From positions 124,001 to 188,000 of the forward strand of contig JADJTP010000002.1 in NCBI GenBank assembly GCA_016711095.1: a DNA stretch of 64,000 nucleotides, in the 5' to 3' direction. Made by a program: the position numbers and the translations under genes. The notes below the pieces were generated by a model, which had not been told where the DNA came from, searched no databases, and saw only the letters and a program-made list of their open reading frames with translations. Positions 8,739 through 17,699 of the stretch are shown piece by piece; within the stretch, counting starts at the first letter, position 1; each line of letters opens with the position of its first letter. The stretch is from Actinomycetales bacterium (GTDB lineage: Bacteria > Actinomycetota > Actinomycetes > Actinomycetales > Dermatophilaceae).

Positions 8739-9302
8739 ATGACAGCGTGGAACCAGGTCCTGCGTGAGCAATTTGAGTGGCACTGGGAGCATCAGCTTCG
8801 CCCGCGTCTGGCGGGACTGACCGACCAGGAGTAGCTCTGGGAGCCGGTCGCGGGCTCTTGGAGCGTGCATCCGCGCGGCAACGCCGTCACCTCGATGGCA
8901 GCCGGCGCCGGTGACGTGCTGATCGACTGGGAGTATCCGGAGCCGACTCCGCGGCCCTTCACGACGATCGCCTGGAGGCTTGGCCACGTGATCGTCGGTG
9001 TCCTGGGAACGCGGAACGCGGCCCACTTCGGCCGCGATCCGGTCGACTATGCCAGCTTCTCGTATGCCGCCGCGGCTGATGAGGCGATGGGGCAGTTGGA
9101 GGGCGAGGCCACCACGTGGCTCGACGGTGTCCGGGGGTTGGGCGACGAGGAACTCCAGCGGCCGTGCGGCCCTGCTGAAGGTCACTTTGCCGACGCGACG
9201 ATGGCCACTCTCGTGCTGCACATCCACCGGGAGTTGATCCACCACCTCGCCGAGGTGTCCCTGCTGAGAGACCTCTACGCGCACACCAACAAGGAGGCGT
9301 GA
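8739..9302 (+). pseudogene. DinB-superfamily protein, broken by one in-frame stop
   Basis: From the ATG at 8739 the frame reads QFEWHWEHQLRPRLAGL and then meets TAG at 8832-8834; the same frame continues immediately as LWEPVAGSWSV and runs to 9302 (187 residues if read through). The joined protein looks like an actinobacterial DinB-like four-helix protein, in which a TDxEYLWEPV-type segment is common, so the TAG most simply replaces a tyrosine TAC/TAT. The conserved histidine clusters (RLGHV, LHIHRELIHH) remain. An internal ATG at 8865 could give a fragment lacking the first helix. A sequencing error or readthrough cannot be excluded. Confidence 0.75.
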
Positions 9303-9325
9303 GAGCTCCGGCTTGACGTGGCCGA

Positions 9326-9354
9326 GCTCCCGCCCGGGTTGTCTAGGCGGGAGC
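9326..9354. terminator. bidirectional hairpin between convergent genes
   Basis: Perfect 9-bp inverted repeat GCTCCCGCC (9326-9334) and GGCGGGAGC (9346-9354) with an 11-base loop. It lies between the end of the DinB-like gene and the convergent GNAT gene; its right arm encodes the last residues of the GNAT protein. There is no strong T-run, as is usual for high-GC actinobacterial terminators. Confidence 0.6.
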
Positions 9355-9912
9355 GACGTGCTTCGAGACCACCCAGCGGTGCTTTCCGATCTTGCGGTCG
9401 CGCATAAAGCCCATCTGCTCGTAGGTGGAGAGCGCACCGTGGTACAGGAATCCTGCGGGGACCGCGGCGGCGTCTTCCGGGTATCCCTCGACCCTGCCGC
9501 CACCGAGCTCGGCAATGAGAGCTAGGGCACCGGTCAGGCCGGCCGCAGCCGCGCCTCGGCGTCGGTGCCCCTTGCCGACGAAGCAGCACGCGATCCGCCA
9601 ATCCGGGAGCTGGGAGACCCCCTTCTCGTAGGCCGCCCGGTTCTTGATCCGGGGGAGCTCCTCGGGGCCGCCGAACTGGCACCATCCGACGCACACGTTG
9701 CCGTCGAGAACGAGGGCCGCGTGCGTTGTACCGGCAAGCACTCGCTGCAGCTTTCGCTCTCGGTTGACCGACGCCGTCGGGCCACAACCATCCGGATGGA
9801 AGCCCACACACCAGCAGCCACCGAAGATCCCGTTGTTGGCCTCCACCAGGGCTGCGAAGGCCGGCCACGTCGCCTCGTTGAGGGGCTTGACGTCATACCG
9901 GCGTTCACCCAT
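9343..9912 (-). CDS. GNAT-family N-acetyltransferase
   Basis: A 189-residue protein with an acetyl-CoA fold. It has a tryptophan/cysteine-rich segment (GGCWCVGFHP), then VCVGWCQFGGPEELPR, the acetyl-CoA loop VGKGHRRRGAAAAGL and the C-terminal YHGALSTYEQMGFMRDRKIGKHRWV-type end, here cited in part. This layout matches GNAT proteins that some genomes annotate near DUF1801-type genes; the substrate is unknown. ATG at 9912 is chosen because GGGAGG sits about 9 bases upstream; a much longer frame to 10956 covers the opposite CPBP-like gene and is spurious. It converges on the DinB-like pseudogene. Confidence 0.8.
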   Translation of the reverse strand: MGERRYDVKPLNEATWPAFAALVEANNGIFGGCWCVGFHPDGCGPTASVNRERKLQRVLAGTTHAALVLDGNVCVGWCQFGGPEELPRIKNRAAYEKGVSQLPDWRIACCFVGKGHRRRGAAAAGLTGALALIAELGGGRVEGYPEDAAAVPAGFLYHGALSTYEQMGFMRDRKIGKHRWVVSKHVAPA

Positions 9913-10056
9913 GTCGCAAGCCTCCCACCGCGCCCCAACGCAATGCCACCACGGTCGCCAGAGTTCCGTGAGAGTGCGGTCCCGATCGTTTGGCGCACAC
10001 TCCCTCTCAGCCCAGCTGGCTAGCCAGGAGCCCTTGTTGCTGGCTAGGGTCGGGCC

Positions 10057-10878
10057 GTGGCGAAGCAGCTGGCTTCGACGGCCGAGCGCACTGCGGTGAG
10101 CCGAAACGTCGTGCCCGCGGCCCTGCTGGCTGTGTCGGGTCTGTTGCTCTTCGGAGTCCACTGGCGGCCCGGTGGCTACGTCACGCTCGCGTCGGCACTG
10201 GTGGTCGCGGCCTTCGTCGAGCGGGGGTTCGCGCGGGACATGCTGCTCATGGCCTTCGGGCTCGTCGCAATCAGCCTCGTGCCCATCAACACCGACATCT
10301 CGTGGGACCACATGCTCGTGATGGGCGCGGCTCTGGCGGTCGCCGTGCTGGTCCCCTACCTCGTCTCGCGGCTGGTTTACGGGGATCATGCCATCCGGTT
10401 CCCCATCATGGCGGGGCATAGCTGGACCGCCCACGAGAGGTGGTACCTCGTCGCCGTGGTGGTGCTCGGCTGGGCGATCCTGCCCGTCTACATGATCGAC
10501 TCCGGCGTCTACCTCAACTGGCCCGCTGCCTCTGACCCGAGCACCATCGCCCGACTGTTCGCCGGGACGAACGCGCTCGGCATCTGGGACGAGCTCTTCT
10601 TCATCTGCACCTGCTTTGCGCTCCTGCGCCGCCACCTCGTCGACTGGCAGGCGAACGTCGTCCAGGCGGTGCTGTTCACCTCGTTCCTCTGGGAGCTTGG
10701 GTTCCACGCCTGGGGCCCCCTGCTGATCTTTCCCTTTGCCCTCGTGCAGGGATGGATCTTCAAGGTGACCCGTTCGCTGACCTACATCGTGTGTGTGCAC
10801 CTGCTTTTCGACTTCGTGCTCTTTCTCGTGCTCGTCCACGCACACAACCGCGACTGGCTGCGGCTCTTCATCTACTGA
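10057..10878 (+). CDS. CPBP-like intramembrane peptidase homologue
   Basis: A 273-residue polytopic membrane protein with about eight hydrophobic segments. The C-terminal half resembles the CPBP (CAAX protease and bacteriocin-processing) family: DELFFICTCFALLRR in place of the EExxxR motif, FLWELGFHAWG in place of FxxxH, and a third motif near VCVHLLFD. The first glutamate is replaced by aspartate and the arginine is shifted, so catalytic activity is doubtful; the assignment rests on overall layout. The GTG start at 10057 has no strong ribosome site. No neighbour suggests a substrate. Confidence 0.55.
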   Translation: MAKQLASTAERTAVSRNVVPAALLAVSGLLLFGVHWRPGGYVTLASALVVAAFVERGFARDMLLMAFGLVAISLVPINTDISWDHMLVMGAALAVAVLVPYLVSRLVYGDHAIRFPIMAGHSWTAHERWYLVAVVVLGWAILPVYMIDSGVYLNWPAASDPSTIARLFAGTNALGIWDELFFICTCFALLRRHLVDWQANVVQAVLFTSFLWELGFHAWGPLLIFPFALVQGWIFKVTRSLTYIVCVHLLFDFVLFLVLVHAHNRDWLRLFIY

Positions 10879-11059
10879 CACGAGGAACCCGCTCGATCCT
10901 CGGGATGAAGGGAATGCTGCCGACCCTCGGCAGTCGCGCTCTGGTGCCACGGTCAACCCGTTGAACAGGTCGATGCCGTTGGGCGAACAATCGTCAGCTT
11001 GGGCCCCATCCGGGCTGGTTTCCCGAGAGAATACAGCTCGGCCCGACTAGGAGGTCACC

Positions 11060-11509
11060 TTGGACGCCGACATCGCGGAATACCTCAAGCAGGTCAAGCT
11101 CAAGCGGTCCGAGCTGGGGGAGTCGATGGCCGCCCTGCAGGGCGTGCTGGACGAAAGCGGCGACGACGAAGCGCACTGGCTCAATCGAGCCCGGGACGCC
11201 GCCACGCAAGTGCGCCACGACCTCGGTCAGCACATCGCCGTGACCGAGGGTCCAGGAGGGCTCTATCAAGGGGTCCGCGAAGAGGCCGCTCGCCTGGCCC
11301 GCCCGCTACGCACCCTTCAGGGCGAGCACCCCGAGCTGGTCGCCATCGCCGACGACCTCATCGAGTTGCTGCGTGAGCCCGGGGCCGTCGACGTCGCCGC
11401 GGCGCCGCGGCACATCGCGGAGCTGCTGCGTCGACTCGCCCACCACCGCCAACGCGGTGGCGACCTGATCTTCGAGGCCTATCAGGTCGACGTCGGCGGC
11501 ACCGGCTGA
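11060..11509 (+). CDS. conserved hypothetical helical protein
   Basis: A 149-residue soluble protein I cannot assign. It begins at TTG 11060, selected because AGGAGG lies about 7 bases upstream. The sequence is strongly helical and acidic, and it ends in RQRGGDLIFEAYQVDVGGTG; a similar ending occurs in actinobacterial proteins of unknown function that I recognise only as hypothetical. No signal peptide, membrane segment or metal motif is visible. It is separated from clpP1 by about 180 bases that hold the probable clp promoter. Confidence 0.6.
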   Translation: MDADIAEYLKQVKLKRSELGESMAALQGVLDESGDDEAHWLNRARDAATQVRHDLGQHIAVTEGPGGLYQGVREEAARLARPLRTLQGEHPELVAIADDLIELLREPGAVDVAAAPRHIAELLRRLAHHRQRGGDLIFEAYQVDVGGTG

Positions 11510-11581
11510 CGGTCCTTGATCGGCGCCGGGGCAGCTCAGACGGACGAGAGCCGAGCCACGGCATACCAACGTAGGTGGGAT

Positions 11582-11598
11582 GTGCGCTCAGGGCGAAC
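11582..11598 (+). promoter_or_regulatory. ClgR-type operator upstream of clpP1
   Basis: GTGCGC-TCAGG-GCGAAC is a near-perfect match to the actinobacterial ClgR box GTTCGC-N5-GCGAAC, with one mismatch. ClgR activates clpP1P2 and related protease genes in Streptomyces, Corynebacterium and Mycobacterium. The site is about 95-110 bases upstream of the clpP1 start, a fitting place for an activator. Confidence 0.6.
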
Positions 11599-11691
11599 AT
11601 GCCCAGGGGTGGGATTGTCGGCACTGTCGCGAACGTTAAGGTCGGATGAGCGGGCGAGCCGTCCCGCGCCAACCGACGCATGGAGTCACTG

Positions 11692-12315
11692 GTGAGCCAC
11701 ACCCCCCGGATGGCCGGAGCGCCGATGCCCGGCAGCCTCGACGACCACATCTACAACCGGCTGCTCAAGGAACGCATCATCTTCCTCGGCTCGGAGGTTC
11801 GCGACGAGAACGCCAACGCGATCTGCGCCCAGATGCTGCTACTGGCCGCCGAAGACGCCGAGAAGGACATCTGGCTCTACATCAACTCCCCTGGGGGGTC
11901 GGTGACCGCGGGGATGGCGATCTTCGACACCATGCAATGGGTGCCCAACGATGTCGCGACGGTCGCGATGGGGATGGCCGCGTCGATGGGTCAGTTCCTG
12001 CTCTCGGCGGGCACACCGGGCAAGAGGTATGCCACGCCGCACGCCCGCGTGATGATGCACCAGCCGTCCGGCGGCATCGGCGGCACCGCCTCGGACATCA
12101 AGATCCAGGCGGAGCAGATGCTGCACATCAAGAAGCAGATGGCCGAGCTCATCGCGCAACACACCGGGCAACCGCTGGCGCAGATCGAGAAGGATTCCGA
12201 CCGCGACCGCTGGTTCACGGCAGAGGCTGCCAAGGCGTATGGGTTCGTCGACCACGTCGTCGAGCGGGCCACCAGTGCCGGCCCACGCTCCAGTAACCCC
12301 GTGACCGGCGACTGA
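11692..12315 (+). CDS. clpP1: ATP-dependent Clp protease proteolytic subunit 1
   Basis: A 207-residue serine peptidase subunit; actinobacteria assemble ClpP1 and ClpP2 into a mixed 14-mer. I choose GTG at 11692 because GGAG lies 6 bases upstream and the catalytic triad then falls at Ser98 (GMAASMGQF), His123 (MMHQP) and Asp172 (DSDRDRW), the same numbering as M. tuberculosis ClpP1. An ATG four codons earlier (11680) is possible but lacks a ribosome site. clpP2 follows after 27 bases, and a ClgR-type site lies upstream. Confidence 0.95.
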   Translation: MSHTPRMAGAPMPGSLDDHIYNRLLKERIIFLGSEVRDENANAICAQMLLLAAEDAEKDIWLYINSPGGSVTAGMAIFDTMQWVPNDVATVAMGMAASMGQFLLSAGTPGKRYATPHARVMMHQPSGGIGGTASDIKIQAEQMLHIKKQMAELIAQHTGQPLAQIEKDSDRDRWFTAEAAKAYGFVDHVVERATSAGPRSSNPVTGD

Positions 12316-12342
12316 CGCCCGAGACGACGAGAGAGAACACTC

Positions 12343-12969
12343 ATGAGCATGCAGCCGACCGGGCGTTACATTCTGCCCCAGTTCGAGGAGCGCACGTCCT
12401 ACGGGATGAAGCGGCTTGACCCCTACACCAAGATGTTCGAAGACCGGATCATTTTCCTCGGGGTCCAGGTCGACGACGCCTCGGCCGATGACATCATCGC
12501 GCAGCTCATCGTCCTGGAGAGCCAGGACCCCGACCGCGACATCCTCATGTACATCAACTCCCCGGGTGGAGCGTTCACCGCTATGACGGCCATCTACGAC
12601 ACGATGCAATACATCCGCCCCGACATCCAGACCTTCGTCATCGGTCAGGCCGCGTCGGCAGCCGCCGTGCTCCTGGCCGCTGGGGCGCCGGGCAAACGCT
12701 TCGCCCTGCCCAACGCCCGCATTCTCATCCACCAGCCCGCACTCGCCGGGGGTGAATACGGCCAGGCATCCGACATCGAGATCCAGGCCAACGAGGTGCT
12801 TCGGATGCGCACCTGGCTCGAAGACACCCTGGCCAAACACTCGGGTCGATCCTCGGCTCTGGTGCAGGAGGACATCGAGCGAGACAAGATCTTCTCGGCC
12901 GATGAAGCAAAGGCCTACGGACTCATCGACGAGGTCCTCGCCTCGCGCAAGGCGTCATTGACGAAGTGA
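12343..12969 (+). CDS. clpP2: ATP-dependent Clp protease proteolytic subunit 2
   Basis: A 208-residue partner of ClpP1. The extended N-terminus (RYILPQFEERTSYG) is typical of ClpP2 and is processed or contacts the unfoldase in other actinobacteria. The nucleophile is Ser105 in GQAASAAAVL and the histidine is His130 in ILIHQP; the acid lies in EDIERDKIF. The gene follows clpP1 by 27 bases with a GAGAGAA ribosome site. A long hairpin just beyond its stop probably separates it from clpX. Confidence 0.96.
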   Translation: MSMQPTGRYILPQFEERTSYGMKRLDPYTKMFEDRIIFLGVQVDDASADDIIAQLIVLESQDPDRDILMYINSPGGAFTAMTAIYDTMQYIRPDIQTFVIGQAASAAAVLLAAGAPGKRFALPNARILIHQPALAGGEYGQASDIEIQANEVLRMRTWLEDTLAKHSGRSSALVQEDIERDKIFSADEAKAYGLIDEVLASRKASLTK

Positions 12970-12971
12970 CC

Positions 12972-13023
12972 CGATCCGCGTCGACGGCTGTCCGCCTTCA
13001 GCGGACAAGCGCGACGCGGATCG
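12972..13023. terminator. long two-part hairpin after clpP2
   Basis: A 12-bp outer stem, CGATCCGCGTCG (12972-12983) with CGACGCGGATCG (13012-13023), encloses a 7-bp inner stem TGTCCGC (12989-12995) with GCGGACA (13001-13007) and a CTTCA loop. It starts three bases after the clpP2 stop and ends about 95 bases before clpX. No T-run follows, so it may stop transcription or stabilise the clpP mRNA end. Confidence 0.65.
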
Positions 13024-13118
13024 TCTGGGCGCGTCTAATGGAGAGCACCAGCAGTTCCCAACGGGTAGCGTCTGCCAGGACGTGACCCCACAAGGTGGTC
13101 GGGAGGCGGAGGTAGCAC

Positions 13119-14399
<1,281 letters not shown>

Positions 14400-14497
14400 G
14401 CTGACCGGCGTTCGCCGCCGTCATGAGCCTGACGCGCACCTCCTGATCCACCGCGTCGGGACATCATCCACCGGCTCTCGGTCCACCTGGCCCGAAC

Positions 14498-15139
14498 ATG
14501 GCTGAACCGCTGCGGCTACGGCCCGGCCGGCCTGGACCTGTCCAACAGGACGTCAACGACTGCGGGCCGACGGCCCTGGCCACAGCCCGGATGCTCCGCG
14601 ACCCCGAGCTCCTGCAGTGGATCCGCACCGGAGAGTTCGCCGGCCGAGCCTTTCCTGCTGAGCTGGGCAGTTCGGCGGCGAGGTTCGCGGCATACGTCGA
14701 GCTCGTCCACGCCCGCACCAACGGCGCCGTCGGCCCCGGGGGTCGGCTGCAGGTGCCGTGGCCACGAGCACTCGGCACGAGCCCGTGGGGCTTCTGCCGC
14801 GAGTTGGAGGCGCGTGGGTCGGCGCCGGAGAGCCGCTACCGCTGGGTGGTCGTCCGCTGGTGCGGGCCCGACGTGCTTCGCGCGCGACTGCGACAGCTCG
14901 CCAGCCACGTCGGCGAGGGCCGCCCAGCAGGCCTGTACGTCGGCAGCCGATGGCTGCCGCGGCATGTCGCGCTGCTCGTCCCGGATGGGCAGGGCGGTCT
15001 GCTTGTGCACGACCCCGCCGACGGCACGGTGCGTGCCCTAGAGGTCACCGAGTTGGCCGATCACCGACCGGGGATCGGCGGCTGGACCCACGCGTGGATG
15101 ATCGCCGGGCCGGTCGGTGCACCGCTGGCGAACCGTTGA
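14498..15139 (+). CDS. C39-peptidase-like hypothetical protein
   Basis: A 213-residue protein of unknown role. It opens with QQDVNDCGPTALATARML, the cysteine-containing motif found in C39-like and papain-fold peptidases. A later SRWLPRHVALLV supplies a candidate histidine and LLVHDPADG a candidate aspartate, in the order expected for a Cys-His-Asp triad. No signal peptide or membrane segment is seen, so any activity would be cytoplasmic. The 3' end converges on the WS/DGAT gene with 35 bases between. The assignment is from motif pattern only. Confidence 0.55.
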   Translation: MAEPLRLRPGRPGPVQQDVNDCGPTALATARMLRDPELLQWIRTGEFAGRAFPAELGSSAARFAAYVELVHARTNGAVGPGGRLQVPWPRALGTSPWGFCRELEARGSAPESRYRWVVVRWCGPDVLRARLRQLASHVGEGRPAGLYVGSRWLPRHVALLVPDGQGGLLVHDPADGTVRALEVTELADHRPGIGGWTHAWMIAGPVGAPLANR

Positions 15140-15174
15140 CCGACGGCAATGGTGAGCCGCCGGCGGCGGCGGCC

Positions 15175-16692
15175 CTACTTGCGCGATCCGCGAGACGGGG
15201 CCGGCGCGAGCCCGAGGACCTCGTCGATCCCTTGCTGCATCGCAGAGACGAGGACGTCGGGGTCGGGCACGGCCGCGCCGTCGATGGTGAGGCCGATGCA
15301 CGCGGTGCCGAGGTGGGACAGCAGAACCGCCATGACGGCTACGCCGGGCAGCGGCCCGAACGCGAAGATCCGCTCGACGCGCGCCCCGGCGAGATAGGTC
15401 TGCTCGGTCGGGCCGGGCACGTTCGAGGCGGCGAGATCGGCGCGAGCGGCGCCCGCGATGACGGCCGCGCCGACGCTCGACGGAAGCCAGTTGACGATCG
15501 GGGTGAGGACGGCGTACGTGTCCACCGCCGGCTCGCTGAGCTGGGTGAGGATGGCGCCGCGGACCTCGGCGATCCGCTCGGCCGGATCGATCGTGCCGAC
15601 CGGAGCAGCGAACATCAGTCCGGCGAAACGGTTTCCGCCCATCGGGTCGTCTGTGCGGCGCAGCGATACGGGCACGGTGACCGACAGCTGCTCGAGGGGG
15701 GTGGCGTGCTGCTCGTGATAGATCCGCATCCCGCCCAGCAGGGCGGCGACATAGGCATCGTTGATCGACCCTCCTGCGGCACGTCCGGCCCCGCGCAGAC
15801 CGACCATCGGGCACTCCAGGGTGCGAAACAGCCAACGTCGTCCGTCGCGGCGCTCGAACAGCGGCGAGGCACCCGAGGCGGTCGGGGTGAGGACCCGGCG
15901 CAGTGAGGCCGTGAAGCGCTGACCTTCCCCCGCAGCATGCAGCGGATCGGTAGCCCACTGCAGGGCCGCTCCGGCGAGATTGCGGGCGCGTCGTGGGGCC
16001 TCGTCGATGAGTTCTGACGCACGCGTGAGCGTGACCGCCAACCGATCCGGTTCGGGTAGCCGGCCGGCGGTGGCGGCTGCCGACCCGCTCGCCTGCGAGG
16101 GGTCTGCCAGGTGAGCCGAGTCTGCCGGGTTCGGAGGCCGGGTGGGCTTATTGGGGGTATGCCGCCGGGTGCGGCTTTGCACGGCAGAGATCAGCTGTAT
16201 CACGCCGATGCCGTCCGTGAGCGAGTGGTGAAGTTTGAGCAGGTATGCCGCGCGCCCCCCCTCGAGTCCCTCGATGAGCGTCGCCTCCCAGAGCGGGCGG
16301 TTCCGGTCGAACGGAGCGATGGCCAGGGTCTGGGCGAGCTCAAGCAGGTCGGGGAACATGTGACGGGTGCCGAGCTCGATGCGGCGCACGTGGTAATCGA
16401 GCGTGAAGTGCGGGTCGAGCTGCCACGCGGGAGGACCGAGCGGCAACAGCGGCTCGACGACACGCTCGCGGGTGCGCGGCACGAGCTGGGTCGCCCACTC
16501 GTGCGCGGCGACGAGCCGCTCCCACTGCGGCTGGCGGTCCAGGACCATCAGGGTGCACACCGTGCTGGAGTGCTGCGGATGGCGTTCGGAGCGCCACATC
16601 GTCGTCTCGAGGTTGTTCATCCGGTCCGGCTGACCCCACTGTGCCGCCGCCGCCGCCGACCAGGCCTGCCGGCTGTTGTCTGCCGCGGTCAC
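15175..16692 (-). CDS. wax ester synthase/diacylglycerol acyltransferase (WS/DGAT)
   Basis: A 505-residue acyltransferase with the catalytic motif HHSLTDG at 155-161 and the family's later NDAYVAALLGG and NVPGPTEQTYL-type segments. Members join acyl-CoA to diacylglycerol or fatty alcohols, forming storage triacylglycerol or wax esters at the membrane. A proline/alanine-rich linker (about 175-215) separates the two halves. ATG at 16692 overlaps the gpsA stop (ATGA), and gpsA overlaps the HAD-PlsC gene, so glycerol-3-phosphate formation, acylation and final esterification appear on one transcript. Which acceptor is used cannot be told. Confidence 0.92.
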   Translation of the reverse strand: MTAADNSRQAWSAAAAAQWGQPDRMNNLETTMWRSERHPQHSSTVCTLMVLDRQPQWERLVAAHEWATQLVPRTRERVVEPLLPLGPPAWQLDPHFTLDYHVRRIELGTRHMFPDLLELAQTLAIAPFDRNRPLWEATLIEGLEGGRAAYLLKLHHSLTDGIGVIQLISAVQSRTRRHTPNKPTRPPNPADSAHLADPSQASGSAAATAGRLPEPDRLAVTLTRASELIDEAPRRARNLAGAALQWATDPLHAAGEGQRFTASLRRVLTPTASGASPLFERRDGRRWLFRTLECPMVGLRGAGRAAGGSINDAYVAALLGGMRIYHEQHATPLEQLSVTVPVSLRRTDDPMGGNRFAGLMFAAPVGTIDPAERIAEVRGAILTQLSEPAVDTYAVLTPIVNWLPSSVGAAVIAGAARADLAASNVPGPTEQTYLAGARVERIFAFGPLPGVAVMAVLLSHLGTACIGLTIDGAAVPDPDVLVSAMQQGIDEVLGLAPAPSRGSRK

Positions 16693-17699
16693 CAGCCTTC
16701 GCCCTCGAACTCGTGCGCCGGAGCCTCACGCAGCAGCCCGCGATAGGCGCGGCTGACCGGCTGCCCGTGGTTGATGACGGCGTCGACCTCGCTCGCGATG
16801 CGCATCTCCACGCCGTGCAGCCGGGCGAGCTCCATGACGACCGACGAGGACCTGACGCCCTCGGCGACCTGTTTGAGCTCCTCGGCGATCTGAGCGAGGG
16901 TAGCCCCCTGGGCTAGACGGATGCCGACCCGACGGTTACGGCTGTGCGGGCTGGTGCACGTGGCGATGAGGTCGCCCATGCCGGCCAGTCCCGAGAAGGT
17001 GAGTTGCTCGCCACCCATTGCCACCCCGAGTCTGGACAACTCGCGCAGCGAACGGGTCATGACCATGGCTCGGGTGTTGTCACCGGCCTCCAGCCCGTCG
17101 CCGAGCCCGGTGGCGATGGCGAAGATGTTCTTCAGCGCCCCGGCCACCTCGACGCCGATGACGTCGGTTGAGGTGTAGACCCGGAAGGTCGGTGCCCGCA
17201 GCAGCACCTGCAGCGCCTCGGCGAGGTGCTGGTCGGGCATCGCGAGGGTAGCGGCCGCGGCATACCCCTGGACCACCTCCCGGGCGATGTTGGGCCCGTT
17301 AAGCACACCGACCGGGTGCCCGGGGAGCACCTCCGAGGCGACCTCGGTGATCCGCATCCGGGTGCCCTGCTCGAGGCCCTTGACGAGAGACACGATGGGC
17401 ACCCAGGGCCGCAGCACGTCGGCGAGCGAATCGAGCACGGAGCGCACCGAGTGCGAGGGCACGCCCAGCACGAGCACATCGGCGTGGCTGACTGCTTCCT
17501 GCAGGTCGGTCGTGGCCCGCAGCGATCGGTGCAAGGGCAGCTCCCCGAGATAGCGGGAGTTGGTATGGCGCTCGGTCACCTCCTGTGCCGTCTGTTCGTC
17601 ACGGGCCCACAACGTCGTCGGGGCGTTCCGGGCGGCGATCGAGGCGACGGCCGTGCCCCACGATCCACCACCGAGGACCGTCACTCGTGGTTCACGCAT
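16689..17699 (-). CDS. gpsA: glycerol-3-phosphate dehydrogenase [NAD(P)+]
   Basis: A 336-residue cytoplasmic enzyme reducing dihydroxyacetone phosphate to glycerol 3-phosphate, the backbone for phospholipids and triacylglycerol. The nucleotide-binding GGGSWGT is at 10-16. The conserved catalytic lysine lies in GALKNIFAI and GLAGMGDLIATC is a family signature. ATG at 17699 has GGAG about 8 bases upstream, within the end of the HAD-PlsC gene, which it overlaps by 8 bases; a longer frame to 17918 is rejected for this reason. Its stop overlaps the WS/DGAT start. Confidence 0.95.
   Translation of the reverse strand: MREPRVTVLGGGSWGTAVASIAARNAPTTLWARDEQTAQEVTERHTNSRYLGELPLHRSLRATTDLQEAVSHADVLVLGVPSHSVRSVLDSLADVLRPWVPIVSLVKGLEQGTRMRITEVASEVLPGHPVGVLNGPNIAREVVQGYAAAATLAMPDQHLAEALQVLLRAPTFRVYTSTDVIGVEVAGALKNIFAIATGLGDGLEAGDNTRAMVMTRSLRELSRLGVAMGGEQLTFSGLAGMGDLIATCTSPHSRNRRVGIRLAQGATLAQIAEELKQVAEGVRSSSVVMELARLHGVEMRIASEVDAVINHGQPVSRAYRGLLREAPAHEFEGEGW

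Noticed and set aside
10881..10902. Hairpin CGAGGA/TCCTCG after the CPBP-like gene
   Set aside because: Only six base pairs with a 10-base loop; not distinguishable from chance at this GC content.
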